From: Lepidostoma basale
Lineage: Eukaryota; Arthropoda; Insecta; Trichoptera; Lepidostomatidae
Assembly: GCA_022606425.2 (NCBI GenBank)
Contig: JAHDVF020001261.1
Span: 861,001-925,000, forward strand
Reading direction: 5' to 3'
Length of the DNA: 64,000 nucleotides
Shown piece by piece: positions 24,701 to 36,700 of this stretch; the stretch's first letter is position 1; every line of letters starts with the position of its first letter. The notes beneath the pieces are model-generated. The model worked only from the letters and a program-made list of their open reading frames with translations. It ran no database searches and had not been told where the DNA came from. Made by a program: the position numbers and the translations under genes.

Positions 24701-27700
24701 TGAAAATATTTTTTATTTACGTAAATACCTTGGACAACCTGCGTGGCAGAGTGACAAGAGCTACGACTATCACACCTTAAGTCCCGGGTTCGATTCCCAG
24801 CGATAGCAGTGTGATTGTCACATCGCATTGGTCTGGTGTAGAATTCACGTGACAATAAAATGGCGATAGATTAGCTACCTATCACATATCACAAAAATCA
24901 ATAGCTTAAAATTTGTATAAAGTAATTGGGATCTAATAACCTGCTGCATAGAAATGTGGAAAATCATCACATTAAAAAGCATCCCAAAAACCAGCAAAAT
25001 ATTACGCTTTGTTGGAAGAACAAGAAAACTAACTAACTAACTAACCATCACGCCGTCTCCCCGAAAGGGTAGGCAGAAAGAATGGACTGCCACACTTTAA
25101 TCGATGCGGCACTCCATCCTTCTCTTTTCGCCATCGCGAGAAACGCGGTGTGATGGGTTGCGAACCTCATCGCCACTGAACAAGCACAAGAACAAGAATA
25201 TGTATGAAATAAAAAAATATTCCATTAAAATAAGAGTAGATTTGTCGGTGTGTAGCAAATTTGCTACATCATGCAATTAAGGGTCGAAAAATAATGTGTT
25301 ATCGCTAATTTAGTTAATCATTTCACTTACATATCTACTCAGAACCACCAGCGCGACAATAACGGCACCCATTAAGACGCACAGAGCCCATTTTGTGGAG
25401 AGTATTCTGCAAAATAAGTTGTAATATAGATTACGATTCACATAATAAAAAATCTGTTATGCTATAATCTTAGTTACCTTCGAATTTCAATCTTTAAAAC
25501 AATCACTAACTTTTCTAATGAGGGTTCTTACGTGGATAGTGAATAGAAATTGATAATCATCATTATCAGCCATTGGTCGTCCAGGTGTGGACAAAGGAAT
25601 CCCTGTCTGAATTCTACAAATCTCTATCCCTTGCCATCAGCATTCCCTTTAAGCCGTGGGTGTGTGCACAAATTTCGGCGAGCGCTCGCACATACTCATT
25701 ACAACAGAGCGCACAAAAGTTATACCAGCGTTAGAATGCAAGGGCGTTACGAGTATTAGGATTAAGTTCCTAACACTGATTTACACTGGTAACACCAGCT
25801 ACCCATAAACTATTGGTAACACCGACTACGTAGTGAAATTTATTCAGATTCACAATTTGAAAGAACGCAGAGAAAAACTGTGAGAATGATTCTCTATTTA
25901 TGTATTACTTTTAGTAGAATTGAGTGTTTCGATGAATAAATTATTTGACGTTATATAATGTTCTTCTTTTTCCTCTTACTTTTGTCCTGTCACCTCCGTG
26001 GCGCAGAGGGCCTCAATTAACCTTCTGCACCCGACTCTATCGCATGCCTGATGCCTAACATCATCCCAAGTGAGGCCTGCTGCTTTAACCTCGTCATGCA
26101 GGGCTCTTTTCCAGGTGGCTCTAGGTCTGCCTCGCTTCTTCTTTCCCCCCCATAGTCTAGTGCGCCCTGAGCGATGCAGGCTGGGTTCTGTCTCAGAGTG
26201 TGACCAATCCATCTTGAATATTGAGTGAAGGCACCTATTTATAAACACTTGGAATTTTCCAATAACGTCCGAGGTAGATTTCCAAGTCTCGGTAAAGCAG
26301 TACGCTTTACGTAACTCGTATTGATTATCGTCATTATTACTAAAAAAAATAATCTTTTCTTTTAATAGGCTAAATAATGGATGGCGCTAGTGTAGATTGA
26401 ACTAAAAAATGTGAAGTGTTCCTCAACATTGTTCCTCATCATATGTACATCTTCCAAAAAATTGTCAGACGTGGTGGTCGTAAGAAGGGTGGAATGGGGA
26501 TGTTAAACATAAAGCGATCGCTTAACCCAACCAATGACAGGTCATAAGTCCTGTAAGTGCCTCGACCACCATACTCTGTTCCCAGAAAACAATTTACATC
26601 TTCGTCTCTATACAATTAATCTTTATAAAAAAAAAGTTAACCCGCAATGGGTAAAATCCAGTATTTGTCTACTTGTAGACATTCAAATTGGAGGCTAAAT
26701 ACCGTTATGTGATGCACAAAAATTTTCATTTTCTTTTAAAGTTGCACATTGTTTGCCACCGATGCCGCACACTGGATCCATTTGGCAAAAACTGGGACTT
26801 AGGGGTCGAACTCCGAATTTTGTCCTGATTTTTTTAAATTAGGTCTTTTGTGTGATTCCAAACCACTTTTACATTTAAGCTTTTCTTGATATAACTGCTA
26901 ATTTCCAAGAAAAAAAATATTGTTGTTTTTTTTGTATGAAGCAAAACTGATTTTTTCAATTATTTCGGAATCAGGTGGATACGTCAAAACCAAACTTATT
27001 AAGGATTAAAGAGGGCATAATCTTCTACAATACTTGTTACGACATCTACTTCATATCTCTGCCCGTTTAAAAACAGCAGACATTATAAATTTTAATTATT
27101 TTTTACGAGTATAAAGTGGTTTCGGATTTTTTATTAGATGCATAAATATGCTAAAATCACTCCATTCTTTTGTAAAGGAACGCGATGATCATTTATGCAT
27201 CTAACAAAATATCCGAAACCACTTTAAACTCATAATAATTAATTAAGACTTATAATGTCTGCTGCTTTTAAACGGGCAGAGATATGAAGTAGATGTCGGA
27301 ACAAGTAATGTAGAGGATTATGACCTTTATAATCCCTACTAAGTTTGATTTTGATGTATCTAACTGATTCCGAAATAATTGCGAAAATCAGTTTTGCTTC
27401 ATACAAAAAAAACAACAACATTTTTTTTCTTCGAAATTAGCAGTTATATCAAAAAAAGTAAAAAAGTAAAAGGGAGTTGGAATCATACAAAGGACCCAAT
27501 TTAAAAAAATCAGGACAAAATTCGGAGTTTGACCCCTAAGTCCATATTTTTGCCAAATGAGACCAGTATCCGCCGGTACTTATTTTTTCGCGTTTGAGCG
27601 TTCCTTTACGAAATAATTTAGCATAATTGTGATCATTTATGCATCTAACAAAAAATCCGAAACCACTCGTAAGAATTAATTAAAAATTATAATGTCTGCT

Positions 27701-30700
27701 GCTTTTAAACGGGCAGAGATATGAAGAAGATGTCGGGACAAGTAATGTAGAGGATTATGTCCTCTATAATCCCTACTAAGTTTGGTTTTGACGTATCCAC
27801 CCAATTCTGAAATAATTGCAAAAATCAGTTTTGCTTCATACAACAAAAACAATAACATTTTTTTTCTTGGAAATTAGCAGTTATATCAAGAAAAGTACAA
27901 ATGTAAAAGTGGTTTGGAATCACACAAAGGATCTAATTTAAAAAAATCAGGGCAAAATTCGGAGTTCGACCCCTAAGTCCCTGTTTTTGCCAAATGGATC
28001 CAGTGTGTGCCGGCAGGAGATCAACAACACGGATTAAATGATACTTACACATTATCTGGATACATCTCAAACACCCGGTCTCTGCAGTCGAGCTCCTCGG
28101 GGAGCCGGAGGGCCGCCACGGCTGCGGGCGGCGCGGCGGCCAGCGCGGCGAGCCCGGCGCGGGCAACCAAGGGCAGCGGCGTGAGCGCCCCGAGAGCCGC
28201 GCCCAGCGCCGCCAGCGCCAGCCCGCGAGCCACGCACCACGTCCCGCCATCACAACGCCGCTGTTCTTCAACTTCCCCGGAGGCCTGACTGATTGACTGA
28301 TAACAGAGTTCCTAGAAACAAAAAAATATAAAATATCGTATTATACTCGTTCTAAAAACAGTGGGTAACGTGGAATAAAAATTAAATAAACACAAATGTC
28401 CGGATCGTCCAGCTGACGACAAGTGCACCATCTAAAGGAACATTACGTGTTAAATTATTTTTGTTTGTTATTTTATTTTATATCATTGTATTTCAGATAA
28501 TTTGTTTTAGATTTATTATGTAGACGTTGAACGATCGAAGCGTGCGCGGGAGATGCCTTTTGGTGGCGATGAGGTTCGCAACCCATCACACCGCGTCTCT
28601 CGCGATGGCGAAAAGAGAAGGATGGAGTGCCGATTAAAGTGTGGCAGTCCATTCTTTCTGCCTACCCTTTCGGGGAGACGGAGTGATGGTTAGTTAGTTA
28701 GTTAGTTAGTTAGTCGTTCTAAACGATTTGTCGTCCAGTTTTGGGCTCCGGTCCTGACTTTCTCAACTCTCTCTTCCTCGCCACTCTTTGACATAGACCG
28801 CCTGCCACACGTACGATGTCATCGGTATATCTAGCTTGCTGTTTCTGTGGTCGGTTCTTGGAAGTGACTGCTTTCTGCCTCTGGTGACGCCGGTGGGAAG
28901 AGCAATTAGTCTGCTGAACGCGGTCTCCTCGGAGATCGACGTCTTTCATATTAGTGAAAGTACGTTCAGGAGACAAATACTCTTGACTTTAGAAAGAATC
29001 TTGTCTTTCTAATGTCGAACCATCTTTAATGCGTTCCTGGTATTATGGTGTATTTTTATAATATACATGTACTCAATAGATTCCTTAAACATGTTGCTGT
29101 TTGTAATGTCTTTTGAGTTAATAAACTGATTTGATTTGATTTGAAAAAGTCACTCCAGCGTGCGTCTGGTCCACCAATGGTTGTCCTTACTATATGACTG
29201 GGCTAATTTCACTTCAACGAAACTATTTTGCACCATACATCGACAACTTTGATACTTTCTTTGAGCTTACTTGGAATCAGATATTTTTTTTTTTACTTCG
29301 TTATATTCGCATTTGAGGCATTCGTAGTGGTTTCGTATTCTAACTAAACACTGTTCCCCTCAGCAGTGCAAGTGCCCTGTCTACATCCTGCTATTATTTC
29401 ACTGGTCTATGTTTTATAACCCGTTTTTTCGAGTAATTTCATAATTTGTGTTTAGTAATTTAGTGAAGAAAAATAACATCTTCTTAAATGGCCATGTCAG
29501 GTCCCCCCGACGCGTCGGCTATCGCTCTATCGGCTATTTATATATCGGCTAGATACCTTAGTTCTGTATATTTAGTAGACCGAGGAAAACGTGGCACGAC
29601 CAAATAAATCAAATATTGAATGTCGGCCATGTGAGGAGTCAGAGAAATCGACGCGCGTGCATGACACGATGTATGAATGTTGAGGAAGCGAGAGAAATAT
29701 GTCAGGAAAGAAAAGTGTGGCAGTCCATTCTTTCTGCCTACCCCTTCGGGGAGACGGCGTGATGGTTAGTTAGTTAGTTAGTTAGTTATATCCCAGCATA
29801 CCCAAGAGAAATTCAGTTGGATAGAGCCAAGGATATACTCCGCACTCAGGTAGAGGGGTTAGATGATTATGGTTAGACAATGGTAATTGGGTACATGGTA
29901 ATGGCTAGCCAAATGCATTGTTCTATGATATCCAATAATCTAAGTCTCACCAATTGCGCCGCCGTGTTGAGGGAGAGCAGCAGCACCACCACCAGCGAGG
30001 CCAGGATCCTCACAGCGATAGATCCGCACAACTTTTCCGCCAATACGGACATTCTTCCCCACTTCTATAATTCAAACAAACACTCCGCTTATATTACAAA
30101 AACATTCACTGACTATTAATGTTGGCTATTGACATTTCTGCATAGATATTTATTGTAAATAATTAATAATAAAATATACATAAAATATTTACTCTTATTT
30201 CTTCACAGGAAGATGTCAAAACGTTATTTTTTTTCTAGAAGTTTTATTATAAGGCATTATCAAGTGATAATTTCTGAGTAAGGCGAAACGTGTCATTCCC
30301 ATCAACTATAATATAATAAAACGTCCAGAAAACAGACGTTCTAAATAATGAAAATGAATAAAATATGAATTCTTTATAATCCTAACCTTCAAAATATGAA
30401 TGTTGTTATTTAAAATGTCTTGGTAGAAGTTCATTGTAAATTATGAAAATTGAAGAAAATTAATAAATAAAATAAAAAATAATATATTTTTCCTTTAATT
30501 TCACTAAGGTAAAGTTAGGCTACAATAAATATATTATATTTTATTGAACGTTAAGGCATAAACACTGGAATTCCATAGTTTTATACTTAGGAAATTGAAA
30601 AACTTTGTTTAATCCACTACTTAATAAAAAAAAATTAAAAAACACGACGTGTTTCGGAGGATACTGTCATCTTCAGCTATAAAAATATAATAAATACTAA

Positions 30701-33700
30701 ATAAATCAAATTTAAAAATTAACTTGTGCTGTTTGTTATAAGTAGGTACTAACAATTTTTTTTTCTTCTTACTTTTAAAGTATTTATTATATTTTTACAC
30801 CTGAAGATAGAGGTATCCTCCGAAACATGTCGTGTTTTTAAAAAATATTTTTTATTAAATAGTGGATTAAACAAAGTTTTTCAATTTCCTAAGAATAAAA
30901 TATATTTTATAAAAAAAAATATTTCATTCTATTTTCATTATTTACAATGAACTTATACCACGATGTTTCAAATAACAACATTAATAACAGACTTCTTCAT
31001 TCGTATCAATTAAACAGATTTCATTCTAAATATATAAATTTTTTAGTGGGTGTTATTATTAATGAACACAAAATTCTTACGTAATGTATGGCCAACAATG
31101 GCACCGTGACGAAGAGGATCAGGCCGCTGGCAGCCAGCGCGAGCAGCAGGCCGTGCAGGGAGACGGGCGGTGGCAGGGGCACGCCCGCGAGCACGTAGAA
31201 CACGGGCAGGATAGCCGCTACGCAGATGGACGCTGCGGGGCTGGCCACCCCGCACCGCCAGTACAGCCGCTCCAGCGAACTGCTTCGGAATCCGAGCCAG
31301 AATCCGGCGTGCTTGGCTAGCTCGCTGGAATTGGTACATTCACATTTTAAATATCACTATCATGCTATATCAATACAGAGCTGTTTTCGAGTACGAGGAG
31401 GGAAAAGGTCTCATATTTGCGCCATGTGCTAAGGGGAAAAATACCTCTTTTGACTGATAATCATGGATATGATAGAGAAACGAAGGGTAGTTGACATAAG
31501 GCAGTTGTCTTGTCTGCGGAATATAAGGGATTGGGCAGGAATGGGTAGAGTTAAGAAAAGCTGTTCCAAGTGGCACAGGACAGATATGCTTTCGCTGCAG
31601 TTATCGCCAAAGTAAGGGGGACCTGACACGGCACCAGAACGACAGTTGATGACACGGCACCAGAACGACAGTTGATGACACGGCACCAGAACTATCTCTA
31701 GTGGCTGCTACTAATCCAGGCGTATGTGCGGGCTCACACCCCGTTTATTTTATCGCGTGCAAAAGGGACGTTTTGGGATGGTTACAATTGTTTGCAGTTA
31801 AATTATCTTTTTTTTGAGTGGTTGGTTAATTTCATTTGAAATGTGTGAATTAAAATGACAGCCAATATCGTCACTAATCGTAGGATTACCTGTGTCCATC
31901 TCTGCTGACCAGCTCATTTCTCAAACGACTCTTGAACTCGTCGGAGTCCTCTCGCGCCCTCCCCTCCAGTGCCCCCTTATCCTCCTCCATGGGACTTTTC
32001 ACCTGAAACCGTCCCAAAGTAGGTTTCATTCCAACATCTTCCCGCACAATGGACTAAAATTCTAACAACTAAATTGGATACAAAAGGGGCAGGATAGAGA
32101 CGAGTGGAAGAAATTGGAAGAGGCCTATATCCAGCAGTGGAGGGAAGAAGGATAACAAAGAAGAAGAAGAAGATACATATACACATGTCTCATAATCGGC
32201 CTCCACACTTTGTGGTCTCAACCAGAACCCTTCCCGAATTCCTTCTGCGGTGGTTATGTGTAGGGCCGAACGCCTGATGTTATTATTGTTATGGCCTATC
32301 CAGATTGCCTTTTGTAGGGCAATCCTTTTGAGAATTTACGACGTTTCTCCGGCCTCGACCTTTCTTAAAACTTCACTGTTTTGGATGTCTTTTGACCAAT
32401 AGATTCCCACCATGCACCTGTAGCACTCTGGCCAAGTCTTCATGTTTCACATCCATGCTGCAGCACACTCTAGACTTGATATTGATGTTTACTAACCCTA
32501 ATATGAATGTTAATTCAAAATTCAAATATCTCTGTATTTTTATTGAAGACTATTTTGACTTGCAGCACCTTCATACAATTTCTGTATTTGAACGCCCATC
32601 TCGATATAATCTGCTGCCCAGATATAATCGTAAAATCTCAGATATATAATCTGTTTAGTGTTGATACCACCCAGAGCAACATTTGCAGATCTCTCGTCTC
32701 GGCAAATAACCACACATTTTGTCTTATCTTTGTTTACTGTCTCTCGCTCAATGTTTATGATGCTGACTGGTGATAGTATAGATGATTTAATAGAAATGTA
32801 CTCAAAGTTAATGATGGCCTAGCCTCACCACTTAGAAATGTTTGCATTGAGGTAGATACGATTGAGAAAGTTAGAGAGTTTATTTATTTAATCTTAGATA
32901 AACTTGAGGCGTTGACAGTTTGGAATTATAAAATGACGATTTTTTTTTCTGTGAGATAATTTTTCTCTGCATGTTTCGAGCAGGATGTGTTCATCGGGAG
33001 AACGATATAAATTGTTATATCGTTCTCTCATTGATGAATGTGTAAAGCCTTCGAAACATGTCAAGAAAAATACACTCTAAAATGGGAAAAACAGAGTTTA
33101 GTTTAATTCATAGAGTTTATTTATTGTAATGACGTAAACAAATGATAAGCACGCGGAGCTGGAACATAATGTTCAAAATAGTCTACGTGATGCAGCCTAG
33201 TTGAAAAGGTTCCTAAAGTCCAAGAATCTATCCAGAAACACCAAGCTGCGCATTTATAACACTAGCCAGTGGTGATACTCGTATATGGTTCTGAGTAGTG
33301 GACATTAAATCTTAAAGAACATCAAAGCATCTTACCGGTTTGGGAATAGAATCCTAATAATGATTTGGGATCTAGGCCTGGTGTTGCAGCGGTAACTTGG
33401 GGTATAGGAGCAACCAAGAGATCCGTACCCAGCAGTCTAATATAACGAGCACCGTGAGAGCCGGATGCCTAACATGGATTGGGCACATTTGGCGACCCGG
33501 AGAGACCAGAGCAACCAGGTTCCTGTACGCGGCAAGACCGGCCGGAGCAAGAACTTAAAGAAGGCCTAGACAGCGCCAAAAGGATAATGTTCTATATATA
33601 TATCTCCATCTGGCTATGTTGAGTAAATCGAACTGGTGGGACCAAGAAGCGCAGGATCGGGAAATTCGAAAGAAAATTTTCAAGGAGGCTAAAACTCTTC

Positions 33701-36700
33701 AAGAGTTGTATGGCCTAAGAAAGTAATTTTGTTAATTGTCATATATACTCGTAGATAAAGATGTCAGATATAGATGTTATATGACAATATATAAATCGCC
33801 ACAGTGGCAAAAGACATAATCTTTTGATTTCACTATTATCAAGATTTCTTGCAATTAGTTCACAAATTAATTTCTGAAAGTCGAGAGGAGCCGTATCATT
33901 AAATCACAACCATAAAACATTTGAAACGAAATTGTTTTTTTTTTAACAACTTTTTAATATATTTAAACAATATTTAAACTATTCAATGAGATTTACAAGT
34001 TTTGCAATTTGGGTGAAAACATTTGCTTATCTATTTCGTCAAACAAAATAAGTAGGTGATCCGCGCATAGGTTGTTTCCGGGATCAAATGTTTTTCCGGA
34101 GACATTTTCTCTGAACAAATATTCAGCCAAAAAGTCGATGGGATCTGCGGGTCTCAGCTTAGCCACGACTGCCAAGCTTGTGGTCAAGACAGGAAACACT
34201 TCTCTCATCAAATACCGACGAAGTCCCTCCGAGTGCACGCGGAGTCGCTCGGCCTCCTCCCGCTTGAGTGTTCTGTATAGCGCGGTCCATTGCTCGATCT
34301 TCTCTTGATTCTCGCAATTAACCGACAGCCTCCTTTGTTCCATCTGCGGACTCCCTACAACCATTTCGGGCCGCTTTAATTTTATGAAACCTGGTTCCCC
34401 AATTTTATTTATTACCATATCATTAATCATTTCCTCCGTTAAGGCTTCGGTTATTTGTATTTTTAAAATTTCAACGCCTGCGTCTTGGAAGTACGTTAAT
34501 AACGTTTGATCATTTTCTTCATTCTTCCTAAATTCCTTTAAATGTTGATACATTTCTTTTTCCTTATATGAAGAGTCATTGGCTTCTTTTTCGCGGAGCA
34601 ATATCACTCTTTCACAAAGAAATAAATCTGAAGCTTCTAAATGAACAATCAAATCAGGTAATTTCCAATTAATTTCATTTGATCCACTTTCTTCTCCATC
34701 AATTTCTAAAGCTGTATCCAAATTTGTTATATCTCCAAAAATTTCACAACACTCTTCATAAAGCGTTGGAAATCCATCAAGTATATATCCTACGTACTTG
34801 CTCTTATTGCAAGCCATGTTTTCTTTGTAATATTTTAACAATTTTTCTTTCGGTAAAACTGTTTGTTCCTGTATTGACCTTAATTCGGAAATGAATTCTT
34901 GGACATCTTCATCTTTTGGAGTATAATAATAAATGTCATCATCTTTGGGCCATTCTACAGCGGGATCTTCGATTAATGTACACAAGTGTTTAACAAAATT
35001 AATTTTGTGTTGAAGTTCGCGAACAACTTGATCCATAATATCACTTGGAAATGTCGGGATACCGTAGTGCAGGTTCAGAGCATTTGCCAGTGTACTCTTA
35101 CCAACCGCAGGGGGACCATACAACAATACCTTGTATGGTTTAATATTACGATATCGTTTGAATTCTTCTATAACTATATCTATGTCATTTGAAAATGAGT
35201 TTGTATGAGCGAACTTTATGTTCGTACTATTTTCATAAATAAATCGCGGCTCCAGTGGTAAGTCAATCTGTAAGTTCTGACACGTAAAGTGAGATGTTAT
35301 ATAAGTTGGATTGCATTTTTGAACAAAACGGTAACAATCGTTCCCTAGACTTCTGCCTATTAAAAATGCAATGTCCCTATATTTGATTATAGTATTTTCT
35401 ACAGCAAGAACGTATGGTTTTATATCTGGAAGGGTTTTTAGTACCACTCCAACAATAGTGGAGAGATCTTTAACGTGAATAACTGGTAATCTGTTTAGAC
35501 CGCTTCCAAAAATTAATGTTTCAGGTTGTTTCCACGCCTCCAGAAAGGTTTGTAAAAATACCATTTCCTCGCACCCGTACTGCAATCCGGAATAAACAAT
35601 CGCAACTTGAAGTCTGTTTGAATATTTATTTCCTAGATTCAATAACTTTTCTTCGATTTCGTAATGTTTTGAGGTTGCATTTTTCGGAACACGTTTCATA
35701 TAGTCATCTTCATTTAAGCTTTCGTCTTCAGCGCTAAATTCACTCCCAGCCCACGTAAGAACCGTTGAAACTAAAATAATTCGTCTAGTCTGAACTATCA
35801 CATCAACTGTGTCTTCTCCCACGTGAGCCGAACACGCGTCTATTGTTAAATGTTCCTCAATCATTTGCAGAAGGTTCTCAGCCGCAGCCAAATCTGTTAG
35901 TGTCCAACTTATATCTAATATAATCACACCGCTTTTCAAAACGCTGTTTTTGAAATCGCCCTCTGAGATAATCTCTTTTACTCCAAACTGCATCGTAACA
36001 GATTTATCGGAGACTGTCCCTACAACTTCGAAGCACACGCTGGGGGCACCTTCTCCAGATAGTTGTGAGATAGGAACGGACTCCTCTTCACGAGAGACTT
36101 CACGCCCTGATTGAGCTGGCGGATCATCTTCTCCATATCTCTCGAAAGCTGGCAAAATAGTCGCACTAGTATAAGGAAGAGACGAAAAATGTTCCGCCAA
36201 ATATTTTCCAGAAAAAGAATCAACATTATTGATGAATACTTGGCGCTTATTGATATTTGGTAATAAATTCATTGCACAGCACTTTTTTATATATTTAACT
36301 TCTTACGATAATAAAAATATAACAAATTTGGCAAAGAGAATTTTGACAGGCAAAAAATAAAAGAATTCTTTGGAATGATTCCGAAATTAAGTTTAAATTT
36401 AACATAACATTTTGAAGTACTTACTACTAGAATAAATCAAGATTCAACTCTACTCTACTCTAGCTAACCGCTGAAAATGGCGGGAAAGAGCAAATAAAAA
36501 TATATAAGTAATACTGTTCGAACCTTTTAACACCAATGGATTATATTAGGTCCTTACATATGAAATTGGCGTTTTGCCGTACTGGCAACTTTGATCTCAA
36601 ATATTTTCTCTTTGGTTAGGAATTCCAAATTCAAATTTATACAGCTATTTACTCAAGTATTTGTGTTTCGAAAATTATAATTCATTTGTTTTTTTCTCAA

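Noticed and set aside
24730..24800. Functional tRNA gene
   Set aside because: A and B boxes are present but no cloverleaf or acceptor stem closes, and the sequence continues into a SINE body found in several copies.
27239..27858. Two similar 60-codon minus-strand frames as a conserved small protein
   Set aside because: They lie in two copies of the long inverted repeat, so the similarity follows from DNA duplication; the content has no recognisable domain and the third arm is broken.
26755..28020. CRISPR-like or satellite array from repeated blocks
   Set aside because: Copies are few, long and inverted, without regular spacers.
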